NCBI GenBank assembly: GCA_001839685.1
Contig: MLAK01000485.1
Coordinates: 7,104-71,103 of the forward strand
Source of the DNA: Tritrichomonas foetus
Lineage: Eukaryota; Parabasalia; Tritrichomonadida; Tritrichomonadidae
Length of the DNA stretch: 64,000 nucleotides
Reading direction: 5' to 3'
Positions 1-8,425 of the stretch are shown one piece after another (position 1 is the first letter of the stretch; every line of letters begins with the position of its first letter). The notes under the pieces were generated by a model. It searched no databases and had not been told where the DNA came from. It was given only the letters and a program-made list of their open reading frames with translations. The position numbers were made by a program, and so were the translations under genes.

Positions 1-1911
1 AAGATCGAACAACCACTTACAAATCTTTTGGGATCAATGGTTGATAATATGACAGGAGAAAAGGAAGATGAAAAGAAAGAAGAATCCAGTAAGAAATCAT
101 CTTCCTCATCAAGCTCAAGTTCATCGAAACATTCTGATAAAGAAATTGAGGAAGAAAAGAAATCTGAAGACGAAAAGAAATCTGAAAATGATGACATTCA
201 AATTGATGATGCTTTAGATTCAGAATCAGATAAAAAATCTTCGTCTAGTTCATCATCAAGCTCATCAAAGCATTCAGAAAAGCTTGCTGAAGACGAAAAT
301 AAAGTTTCAGATGTTCAATTAAATGATGATCCTTTTGGTGGAGATAATAAAGAAGAAGAAAAGGTAAGTGCACCGCTTCCAAATATTTTAGGATCATTAA
401 TTGGTAATCTCACTAGTAAACAAGGTGAAGAACCACTAGCTGAGAGTCGCCAGATAAAAGGAGAAAATCCTTCTGATAAGCATGAATCAGAAAACAAGAA
501 ATCTAGTTCTAGTTCAAGCTCATCTGATTCAGAAGATAAACAAAAATTACAAAGCCAGCAAGAAACACCAGATAACAATGAAGAACAAAGCAAAAAAGAA
601 CTTGATACTAAATTAAGTGATAGATCTTCATCAGGCGTGGAAAATATTGAGATTAATCTCAGTGACTCTGAAAAATCAGATAACAAGAAATCTTCGTCTT
701 CGTCTTCTTCATCGTCTTCCTCAGATGAAGAGCCAAAACTTGAAGCAAAGCCCGAGGAAAATAAAGCTGAAGATAAACCAAATGAAGGTGCTCTTGGTAA
801 AATGCTTGGATCGATGATTGATTCAATTCAAGGTGAGACTAAAAAAGAAACCAAAGAGGATACAAATAAATCAGAAGATATTATTGATGTGAAATCAGAA
901 TCAGAACCAGAAATTCAATTATCTGAGTCTAATGAAAGCGAGAAAATCAAAAAAGAATCCTCTTCTTCATCAGATTCTTCATCATCGTCATCTTCTTCAT
1001 CTTCTTCCTCAAGTAAGAAATCAGAAAGTGAGAAAAAGTCTGAGAGTGATAAGAAATCAGAAAGTGAGAAGAAATCAGAAAGTGAAAAAGAAATTCAAAT
1101 TGATGAAGAAAAAAGTGATAATGACGGATTAGTTATCAATGCAGTAGGAAAAGGAATCGCAGATGCATTAGAGAATGCAAATGAAGAACATCAGACAAAA
1201 CCAGAAAAATCATCTTCTGATGCAGATATTAAAATTGATTCATCATCCGAAAATAAAGAAGTTTCTGCTAAGCCACCCCTAAATTCTGGATCTTCATCAC
1301 CAAGACCAAAAATGGGATTACTTGGATCTATTTTAGGAAAAATGACTAATGCTGTTGAACAAAATGCAAAGGAACCTGAAACTCATGAAGAACCCTCAAC
1401 AATTCCTAAAACAGAAGAAGAAGCAAAATCTGTTGAAAGTAGTGATAAAAAAGATTTTGATGTTAATATCAACAAAAGTGATAGCGAAGAAATCAAAATC
1501 GAATCTTCTTCCTCCTCATCTTCTAAAAAGTCAAGTTCACATAAGAAATCATCAAGCTCATCCTCAAAGAAATCTTCATCAAGTTCTTCATCAGATTCTG
1601 ATAAAGAAATTGATAAAGAAGAAGAGAAACCAAAAGCTCCAGAAAGTGGTGTACTTGGTTCAATGCTTGGTGGACTTAATAAATTACTTGATGGAAATAA
1701 TGATGAACAAACCAAGCCAAATGATGACGACGAAAAGCAAACTAATGACGATGTGCTTTTCAACTCCTCTGATGGAAATGAAAATAAAAATGAAAAACCT
1801 GCGTCTGATGTCGATGTAGATATTGACATAGATGCAGACATTTCCGATAAACATTCTGATGACTCTGGTGCAATAGCGGATGATGATGATGATTCATCAG
1901 ATGACTTTTAA
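1..1911 (+). CDS. Ser/Asp/Glu/Lys-rich low-complexity protein with repeated LGS-type motifs, 5' partial
   Basis: The frame is open to base 1, so the first internal ATG (base 28) is probably not the true start and the gene is cut by the window edge. About 636 residues are visible. They are dominated by poly-Ser tracts of 8-14 residues between stretches rich in Lys, Glu and Asp, and the protein ends in an acidic tail. A short hydrophobic motif of the form (P/G)xLxxxLGSMxxxM recurs at about bases 13-51, 370-414, 786-830, 1309-1356 and 1645-1689, with a weaker copy near 1129-1176. These motifs are spaced by charged, Ser-rich linkers. I see no signal peptide or membrane helix in the visible part. 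The function is unknown. An intrinsically disordered, heavily phosphorylatable scaffold is an inference from composition. The stop is immediately followed by A (TAAA), a context described for trichomonad polyadenylation. Confidence 0.8.
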   Translation, partial: KIEQPLTNLLGSMVDNMTGEKEDEKKEESSKKSSSSSSSSSSKHSDKEIEEEKKSEDEKKSENDDIQIDDALDSESDKKSSSSSSSSSSKHSEKLAEDENKVSDVQLNDDPFGGDNKEEEKVSAPLPNILGSLIGNLTSKQGEEPLAESRQIKGENPSDKHESENKKSSSSSSSSDSEDKQKLQSQQETPDNNEEQSKKELDTKLSDRSSSGVENIEINLSDSEKSDNKKSSSSSSSSSSSDEEPKLEAKPEENKAEDKPNEGALGKMLGSMIDSIQGETKKETKEDTNKSEDIIDVKSESEPEIQLSESNESEKIKKESSSSSDSSSSSSSSSSSSSKKSESEKKSESDKKSESEKKSESEKEIQIDEEKSDNDGLVINAVGKGIADALENANEEHQTKPEKSSSDADIKIDSSSENKEVSAKPPLNSGSSSPRPKMGLLGSILGKMTNAVEQNAKEPETHEEPSTIPKTEEEAKSVESSDKKDFDVNINKSDSEEIKIESSSSSSSKKSSSHKKSSSSSSKKSSSSSSSDSDKEIDKEEEKPKAPESGVLGSMLGGLNKLLDGNNDEQTKPNDDDEKQTNDDVLFNSSDGNENKNEKPASDVDVDIDIDADISDKHSDDSGAIADDDDDSSDDF

Positions 1912-2011
1912 ATTTGTGTTAAATGAAATTATATATTCAATTTTCTTTAGTATTCTTTTTTCTTGTATATTTATCGAAATTGATCATAAAATGATATCTA
2001 CCTAAAGAGAT

Positions 2012-2249
2012 AAACACAAAATAAATATAAACACAAAATAAACATAAACACAAAATAAACATAAACACAAAATAAACATAAACACAAAATAAACATAAAC
2101 ACAAAATAAACATAAACACAAAATAAACATAAACACAAAATAAACATAAACACATAATAAACATAAACACATAATAAACATAAACACATAATAAACATAA
2201 ACACATAATAAACATAAACACATAATAAACATAAACACAAAATAAACAT
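2012..2249. repeat. 17-bp minisatellite, 14 copies
   Basis: Fourteen head-to-tail copies of the unit AAACACAAAATAAACAT run without a phase break. Copy 1 has one substitution (AAATAT end). Copies 9-13, beginning at 2148, share a second form with ACACATAATA in the middle, and copy 14 returns to the first form. A degenerate tail follows to about 2270. Because 17 is not a multiple of 3 and no unit contains a minus-strand stop, all three minus-strand frames stay open. The predicted peptides there are artefacts. The array lies between the 3' ends of the Ser-rich gene and the convergent Tfb4 gene. Confidence 0.95.
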
Positions 2250-2292
2250 ATACATAAAATACAATTACAATTCTTTACTTATAAACAAAAAC

Positions 2293-3117
2293 TCAAGTGA
2301 GAAGTTGCTGGTATGATTTGCAAACCTTACACGTGTTCAACGGCTTGTCAGTTTTCTGATAGACTGATAAGCAGATTGGACACATGAGTCCCTGATCAAT
2401 GAGTTCTTTTGTATTTACTGAAGGTGTTTTATAATCGATTGCTTTCACCTTTTTAAGTACCATTAAATTTCTCACTGGAAGAGGAGGAATTGAAAGGAAA
2501 TATTGAAGAAGATACTTCAATCTATTTTTGACTGATATTGTAAATCCATTTGTCAAGATTGCTGCTTGATTTAAAAATAATGATTCTGAAATATTAATCA
2601 GAACTGAGTCAATTGTGACATTAATTCTATGTGCTGCAAAAATTGCATTCATTGTTGATTCAAAACTAGATTCAGAATCTTTTGAAGGAGTAATGACAAA
2701 AATTCTTTTCATGAATTCTTTCGGATATCGATTTAAATGGCATAAAGCTGTTGAAATGGCTACATCTAAACGAACGTCGTTTGTTTTCTGTTCTGCTGTA
2801 CTACATTGATTTGCGAAGTCGCATAAATTTTTGTTGATTGAATTGCAATATGATAAAATTTCATCAGAATTTGTAACCTGCAGGTTTCCGTTGATTAGCG
2901 ATTCGGCTTGTTCTGGTGCTGGGAAAAGCCAATGAACACCACACTGATTATAAGCGATGATTGGAGCGAGTTGAAAAACATCTGATAAAATCATTTGCGT
3001 TAAATAAGCGTAAAGTTGAGATAAAATGTCGGTAAATCTAACACCTTCTTCTTCTAATTTATTCCAAGCGACTGGATTTGTGTCAATAAGGAATAAAACA
3101 ACCTCTCTATCAGCCAT
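2293..3117 (-). CDS. TFB4: TFIIH subunit Tfb4/p34 (GTF2H3 family)
   Basis: The 274-residue protein matches the Tfb4/p34 subunit of transcription/repair factor TFIIH in overall plan. The N-terminal von Willebrand A-like fold begins with a VLFLIDTNP strand and carries the DVRLDVAISTALCHLNR and KRIFVITPS segments. The C-terminal zinc finger is CPIC...CKVC (CPICLSVYQK, then a hydrophobic spacer, then CKVC). The family is usually about 290-310 residues, so this copy is near full length. In TFIIH it pairs with p44 and supports promoter opening and nucleotide excision repair. The frame is open to an ATG at 3144, but I choose the ATG at 3117 because the residues before it (MVNLISKKK) are unlike family starts. 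The 3144 ATG follows TTTTGACTAA and remains possible. Confidence 0.85.
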   Translation of the reverse strand: MADREVVLFLIDTNPVAWNKLEEEGVRFTDILSQLYAYLTQMILSDVFQLAPIIAYNQCGVHWLFPAPEQAESLINGNLQVTNSDEILSYCNSINKNLCDFANQCSTAEQKTNDVRLDVAISTALCHLNRYPKEFMKRIFVITPSKDSESSFESTMNAIFAAHRINVTIDSVLINISESLFLNQAAILTNGFTISVKNRLKYLLQYFLSIPPLPVRNLMVLKKVKAIDYKTPSVNTKELIDQGLMCPICLSVYQKTDKPLNTCKVCKSYQQLLT

Positions 3118-3144
3118 TTTTTTTTTTGAAATCAAATTCACCAT

Positions 3145-4142
3145 TTAGTCAAAACTTATCGGTGAATATGACCAGATAATAATTGAAAAATAATGCTATT
3201 TATTTTGACTTGATTAGTTGATTATGGAATCGTGGGAAGACAAATGAAAATGATCAACCGATTGACATTCATTTAATATCGTATTTTGAATAGATTTTTT
3301 GACAAAAAATGAAGAAAAAAAAAACAAATATCTACCATTTGTTGGAAATCAATCAATCAATTTTTTCTACTTCCATCTTGATATGTTAATTACCTTCAAA
3401 AATATTTTAATAAGTGTGAATAATATGATTTGGTGAAAAAAAAAAAGGCGAATATTAACAAATATAGAAAAAAAGTCTGATATCATATCGAAGAATCATT
3501 ACAATCATTAGGAGAGTCTCCTCTATGATGGATGCTCCATCACATAGACTTCGATTAAAAACCACAGTTGTAGGTGAAACATTCACATATTTCAATTTTT
3601 TGAATTTTGTTTATGTGAACAAATTTATGATACCGCCAAAACTTATCATAATGGCTTTAAATTCATACAAGTAATTCAGGATATGCTTTGACTCAATTTT
3701 CAAATGAGGTGTAATGCAATGATCAGCATTTTACCTAAAGTCAACAAAAGTCATTTTGGGCAATTAATCATGCTTCATTTTATTATTTTACGTCCTACTT
3801 TTGAAGTACAATTCGAACAATTTTCCATTTTGGACTAATTTTATTTTCTGGGTTCTGAGACAAAATGCGCTCATAAACTAGCATTAGTTTATTTTATTTA
3901 AAGAACAGTATGATATTCACTTATGTTGAAAACCAGTAATATATTATCGCAGAAGATTAAATAATCAATCATATTCAATTTTTTTCCTCAAATTTCAATT
4001 TCACAATAGAATTTTCAATTATTGAAAATCTTTGTAAAGAACTTTTTTCAATATCCACATCTCAGATTCAATGGCCATCAGAAATCATTTCACAAAATTG
4101 AAATACAAGTAAAAAAAGGTTCAAAAAAATCATCAATTTTTA
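3145..4142. other. Intergenic, 1 kb
   Basis: This is AT-rich spacer between the divergent Tfb4 and coiled-coil genes. No credible coding frame is seen. It contains the hairpin cluster at 3487-3555 listed separately. The TCATCAATTTTTA just before the ATG at 4143 resembles a trichomonad initiator. Confidence 0.6.
3487..3555. ncRNA. Candidate structured RNA (three-way-junction-like inverted repeats)
   Basis: A 7-bp closing stem, ATCGAAG (3487-3493) with CTTCGAT (3549-3555), encloses two hairpins. The first is AGGAG-AGT-CTCCT (3510-3522). The second is CTAT-GATGGA-TGC-TCCATC-AC-ATAG (3523-3547), with 10 paired bases and a 2-nt bulge. All of these are seen directly. I do not recognise an RNA family, the strand is undetermined, and no oligo-T terminator lies next to it. 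Chance folding in AT-rich DNA is possible, but the stems include many G-C pairs. Confidence 0.35.
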
Positions 4143-4967
4143 ATGGAAGTCAAAAAAGTCGCACTTCCAGAAATAGACAAGTTTGTTTCAGCCACACGCG
4201 ACAGTGTTAATCAACACAAGGAATTTATCAAATCAATGAGCAAGTTTGCGATCTTTTTCGTCGAAATGGTGAAATCAGAATGCCCCGAATTTACAGATCG
4301 AGCGAAACAAATCTCAAATCTTCTGAAAGGCGCGATGGATCAAGAACGAATCATTGCCGCTGCTGAAGAACGACTTGTCGAAGACTTAAACGATCTTTCT
4401 ATCCGATATGATGTGATTTATAAATTCGGTCAGAGAATTCAGAAAAAACGCGTCAGCCTCGTCAAAGCCAAAAAGAAAATAGTAAATATCGAAGAAGTGA
4501 TCGAAATAGATAAAGTACACGGATCGAAAAAAGTGTATAAACTTCAGATCGATTTAGATAAGGCTAAAATCAAAAAGGACAGACACTCAAGCCAATTGAA
4601 AGAGATGCTTGAGCAGTTTACAGAGGTGCGTGAGAAATATACCTTGTTTAAGATCAATCGTCTTCAGCATGGCTTCAACAATCTAGGCCTGACAGCAATA
4701 GAAGCAATAAAAGCCGAAGGAAGATTATTGACTCAGCTTATTAAAAACTGCACCCTTTACAGAGATCATATTGATGAGCTTTTTGAATATCATAGATCAA
4801 AAATGGCAGAACAAGAAAATAATGAAAACGATGAAGAATATGAAGAAGAAGTAGCCGAAGAAGATGAAAATGAAGAAGACGCTGCTGAAGAAGAAGCGGT
4901 TAATGAAGAGGCTGCCGAAGCTGACGAAGACGAAAGCCAGAGTTCAAATGAAGAAGATGAAGAATGA
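4143..4967 (+). CDS. Coiled-coil protein, BAR/AH-like helical bundle candidate
   Basis: The 274-residue protein is almost entirely helical. Residues 1-220 are charged amphipathic helices with a central Lys-rich stretch (QKKRVSLVKAKKK) and a second helix hairpin (KAKIKKDRHSSQLKEMLEQF). The size and spacing of the three long helices resemble BAR-type membrane-curvature domains, which are common in trichomonads, but no diagnostic motif proves this. Residues 221-274 are a Glu/Asp tail. There is no signal peptide or membrane segment. The ATG follows TCATCAATTTTTA, an initiator-like context. GC content is higher here than in the flanks, consistent with a real, expressed gene. Function is inferred only. 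Confidence 0.7.
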   Translation: MEVKKVALPEIDKFVSATRDSVNQHKEFIKSMSKFAIFFVEMVKSECPEFTDRAKQISNLLKGAMDQERIIAAAEERLVEDLNDLSIRYDVIYKFGQRIQKKRVSLVKAKKKIVNIEEVIEIDKVHGSKKVYKLQIDLDKAKIKKDRHSSQLKEMLEQFTEVREKYTLFKINRLQHGFNNLGLTAIEAIKAEGRLLTQLIKNCTLYRDHIDELFEYHRSKMAEQENNENDEEYEEEVAEEDENEEDAAEEEAVNEEAAEADEDESQSSNEEDEE

Positions 4968-5139
4968 AGAAAGAATATTCGATATTCTTATAACCTCATA
5001 GTAAAAATGCCAATCAAAAAACCATTCTTTATTTTTAATAACAAAAAATAACACTTATTTTTTTTTCTATAATTCGTCATAACTATCATATGTTATAATT
5101 GATCTAATGTGCGAATGTGTCAATGATCTAGTGTGTAGG

Positions 5140-8100
5140 TCATAAGTTCATATATGAGTGTGAATTTTGGTTGTCCTCTTCTTCCTCTTCTTCTTCATCA
5201 AATGTAATTGGTAGTTCAGATTCTTCTTCTTCTGTTTCGGCTTCAGGAGGTGGGGATTCATCAACAACAAAATCTTCAAGGTCTGCATAATTATCTTCAC
5301 TATCTGTTTCATCTTTAAGTGCATCATCAATCCATTTGGATTTACTTCTCCATTTTCGTGTTACAAATTTATTTATTTTCGCTATCTTCTTTTTCTTTCT
5401 TTTTGGTTTTGGAACATCATCATTTTCTCGATTTTCAATGTCATCGTCATCTTCATCAGAATAAGAATCATAATCATCGTATCCTTGATCAAGTCTTTGT
5501 AAATGATTATTGATCAGTTGGAGTTTAGCCATGGATCTTCCACATCGCTTTAAATCAAGGTTATATTTGTTGATAGAAAACCATTCATCGCATTTCTCTT
5601 TAAGAACATCAAAATTATCAATATAATAACCATCAGCAACATCAATTGCAGAATTAATTGCATTAAAAATAGAAGAACAAACTTGTTGTGATGATATTTC
5701 TACTGTCATCAATTCAAACAACACATTTAAAATTTCTTCATCAACTCTTTTATCAGATGCAATTGTGTTTGCTAAGTATTTAGATACTTTCATATATGTA
5801 TTCTTTCTTAATGGTTGAGATTTAAGAGAAATTGAATCATCTTCACCTTTAGCACAGTTTAAAAGCGTTCGACAAATAATTAAAGCATCATCTAAAGGTG
5901 ATTTAAATAAGCATAGTTCAACAATTTCCGAAAATACAGAAATGCTATCAAATTTTAATGAAGCTAAAAGATCAAACATTCTATTCGCACTTTCACTACT
6001 TAATGGAAGTGCGGCTTTGAAGATTTTCAAATATGCTTGACAATGATCAGCCGTTAATAACCCGTTTATTGTTTCATTTTTCATTGATTCAATAAAGACA
6101 TCAATTTCAATATTTTCAGTGTCAATATTAATATGTTGTGCAATTTCAATTGTCAACTCTTCTCTGAAAGACAGATAAACATTTTCAAATGGTTCACTAG
6201 GTAGAAAAGGACATTGTAATATATGCTTTGTATTGTTTTGAAAGGAGTTTGTAGTTTTAACAAATAATTTTCTACAAGCAATTATCAATTCTTTATCAAT
6301 ATCATCACTAATAACAATTTGTCTCGTTAATGTATATAGTAATAGTGGATCATCAATACTGCATTCTTGATTAATACAATCGATTATTAGTTTTTTAATG
6401 AAATCTTTATTTAAATGCAAATTACACCATTCAGTGATTAAATCGCGTTCTTCATCACTGGCTAAATAATCAATTGCTCGTAAATATTCACTAAAGATGA
6501 TGAGTGCGTCATCATGATATGGTGCTAAAAGCGCGTAAACATCAGCACGAAGAGCAAGTTGAAGAGAAAAATGTGAAGAAACCTCAAAATTATCATTTTT
6601 CAAATCAATCAAATAAAAAAATGATTTTGGATTATTTTTCAATGATAAAAGAAGTTCAAGAGTGGCAGATGGAAAATCACATGCTATGACAGCACCAGTA
6701 GTTTCATCTTCTTTAATTAGATCTGTAAAAAACTCACTTCCTAAACAATTTTTGTATTTGTTGATTTCACTAGAAATTTTTTGTTGAATTTTTTTCGAAA
6801 ATTTCATTTTTGATAGCCTTCGAAAAGCAATCGAGCGAATAAAAGGTGAAGAAATTAGATTGAAAAGTATAGATAAAACTTCTTGTTGAATTTTGGTCTT
6901 AGTTGATGAAATTTTGACTAATGTACAAAGGGAATTCACTGCAAATTCTATACAAGATGGCCTAGCAGCCATTTTTTTTAGAAAAACAATAACTCCGTCA
7001 TATAATTGAGGAAAAATGATAGAAAGGTTCAAAATTGGAATAATCAATTTATTTACAATTTTTTTAGAAGCTGTATATAGTACACCAATAGAATCAAAAT
7101 TCCTTAAAAAGAGTTGCGGTGATTTTTGAGAAACAATGGAAATTGCTTCGATTGTAGAATTTAGGAAAATAGAATTATTTTCATCATTATATAAACAATA
7201 AGTTAATATATCGGAATTTTCAGATGCAATAAAAGCTTCTGAAATCAATCGTGACAATTCTGATGTTTGTGTTTTGATATATTTCGAAGTAGAAAAGTAA
7301 TAAAGTGCATCAATAATATTATTAAAAGGAACAATAAACAAAGGACAGTTTTGTAAAAAAAATTCATTCAATCTTTGATTCTTTATGAAATATTTCATTA
7401 TTTGTGAAGTCGCAAAAGAATTGACAGATGATAGAATTAAAATTAAGAAAAAATCTAGTTCATGCAATTTCTCCAAATGCTGTATCGCTTTACAAATTGC
7501 ATTACAAAAATTTTTACTGCAACTTCTTTTCGAACGTAGCAAAATTGCAGAATTTGGCAAATCATTTCGAGATGATAAAATAAAAGTTTCACGCGCAATT
7601 TGTGCCCATTGAATAGACTTTTGTATTTCAAAATTAAAAATGCAAATATTTAAAGCAGCTGATGCGATTCTTGGATTATCATTTACAAAATCAAGAATTT
7701 TTTGTTGAAATAATTTCGTTAATTCTAAACTTTGGGGAATTTCAGAAATTGCATGTAATAAAGGGAGTTGTTGATCAAAGGGAGCATGATATTGAAGAAG
7801 CTGTTGAATATAAACTTGATCATCTGAATCAATTTTTTGTAAAAGTGAAGGAATTAAACTTAAAATAGTGAAAGAATTATTCGAATTTTTTTCAAATATT
7901 TCAGGAATAATAGAAATTAAATGATTTGCAAACTTTTCACGCTCTTTAATTTCAGCTTGTGCTTTTGCAAGTTTGCTTTTTTTATTATTTTTTGCCCCTT
8001 GATTATTTTTCTCTGTGATTTTTTCATTGTCATCATTATGATTTTCATTTTCTGACATATTTTTCCTCTTTTTTCTGGATTTTGTGAATTTTGCCAATTG

Positions 8101-8241
8101 AAGTTGAATTGCAAAGGCATTTTTCACGATTTCAGGTTGAGAGGAATTTGGATCTAAAAAAGAATTGGTCAATTTAATCAATGATTTTGAATGTTCTTCT
8201 TGTTGGTTATCTTTTTTTGATTTTTTCCGACAAGGAGGCAT
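5140..8241 (-). CDS. Large helical-repeat nuclear-type protein with charged C-terminal tail, unrecognised
   Basis: The 1033-residue protein begins with a basic segment (MPPCRKKSKK) and a second Lys-rich stretch near residues 55-95. It continues as about 750 residues of Leu/Ile-rich helices with HEAT/ARM-like periodicity. The end, from about residue 915, alternates acidic (YDDYDSYSDEDDDD), strongly basic (KPKRKKKKIAK) and acidic blocks. This layout, basic head plus helical solenoid plus charged tail, is typical of chromatin-associated solenoid proteins such as cohesin, condensin or FANC-type subunits. I cannot match a specific family, so no function is assigned. The ATG lies 18 nt downstream of TCAATTTTTCACGC, which resembles the initiator. 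Confidence 0.75.
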   Translation of the reverse strand: MPPCRKKSKKDNQQEEHSKSLIKLTNSFLDPNSSQPEIVKNAFAIQLQLAKFTKSRKKRKNMSENENHNDDNEKITEKNNQGAKNNKKSKLAKAQAEIKEREKFANHLISIIPEIFEKNSNNSFTILSLIPSLLQKIDSDDQVYIQQLLQYHAPFDQQLPLLHAISEIPQSLELTKLFQQKILDFVNDNPRIASAALNICIFNFEIQKSIQWAQIARETFILSSRNDLPNSAILLRSKRSCSKNFCNAICKAIQHLEKLHELDFFLILILSSVNSFATSQIMKYFIKNQRLNEFFLQNCPLFIVPFNNIIDALYYFSTSKYIKTQTSELSRLISEAFIASENSDILTYCLYNDENNSIFLNSTIEAISIVSQKSPQLFLRNFDSIGVLYTASKKIVNKLIIPILNLSIIFPQLYDGVIVFLKKMAARPSCIEFAVNSLCTLVKISSTKTKIQQEVLSILFNLISSPFIRSIAFRRLSKMKFSKKIQQKISSEINKYKNCLGSEFFTDLIKEDETTGAVIACDFPSATLELLLSLKNNPKSFFYLIDLKNDNFEVSSHFSLQLALRADVYALLAPYHDDALIIFSEYLRAIDYLASDEERDLITEWCNLHLNKDFIKKLIIDCINQECSIDDPLLLYTLTRQIVISDDIDKELIIACRKLFVKTTNSFQNNTKHILQCPFLPSEPFENVYLSFREELTIEIAQHINIDTENIEIDVFIESMKNETINGLLTADHCQAYLKIFKAALPLSSESANRMFDLLASLKFDSISVFSEIVELCLFKSPLDDALIICRTLLNCAKGEDDSISLKSQPLRKNTYMKVSKYLANTIASDKRVDEEILNVLFELMTVEISSQQVCSSIFNAINSAIDVADGYYIDNFDVLKEKCDEWFSINKYNLDLKRCGRSMAKLQLINNHLQRLDQGYDDYDSYSDEDDDDIENRENDDVPKPKRKKKKIAKINKFVTRKWRSKSKWIDDALKDETDSEDNYADLEDFVVDESPPPEAETEEEESELPITFDEEEEEEEDNQNSHSYMNL

Positions 8242-8259
8242 TCTTAAATAAAACTAATA

Positions 8260-8273
8260 GCGTGAAAAATTGA
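8260..8273 (-). promoter_or_regulatory. Initiator-like element of the 1033-residue gene
   Basis: Read on the minus strand this is TCAATTTTTCACGC, 18 nt before the start codon. It fits the TCA-pyrimidine-rich form described for trichomonad initiators, which position transcription a few bases before the ATG. Transcription has not been shown. Confidence 0.35.
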
Positions 8274-8425
8274 AGAAATAAAAGAAAAAAGTGAAGATGG
8301 CGACCGTTTAATATTCCACCTTTCATCTCACTTTTTTTACCTTCGATATTGATGATATCACATCACCATCGAAATTTTGAATTAACAAGTAAAAAAAAAT
8401 TGCATGGAATTATTTGTATATAATT

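Noticed and set aside
315..1841. Minus-strand Ser/Leu-rich frames opposite the first gene
   Set aside because: Shadows produced by the Ser and Glu codon runs of the plus-strand gene.
1937..2264. Three overlapping minus-strand frames with Cys/Tyr/Val/Phe-rich repeats
   Set aside because: They are translations of the 17-bp minisatellite in all three frames. No gene-like start, flank or composition.
3487..3555. Hammerhead ribozyme reading of the hairpin cluster
   Set aside because: The CUGAUGA and GAAA core elements are not both present in the required places.
5140..8241. Condensin CAP-G or cohesin SA identity for the 1033-residue protein
   Set aside because: The layout fits but the diagnostic HEAT motif and domain signatures could not be found by eye.
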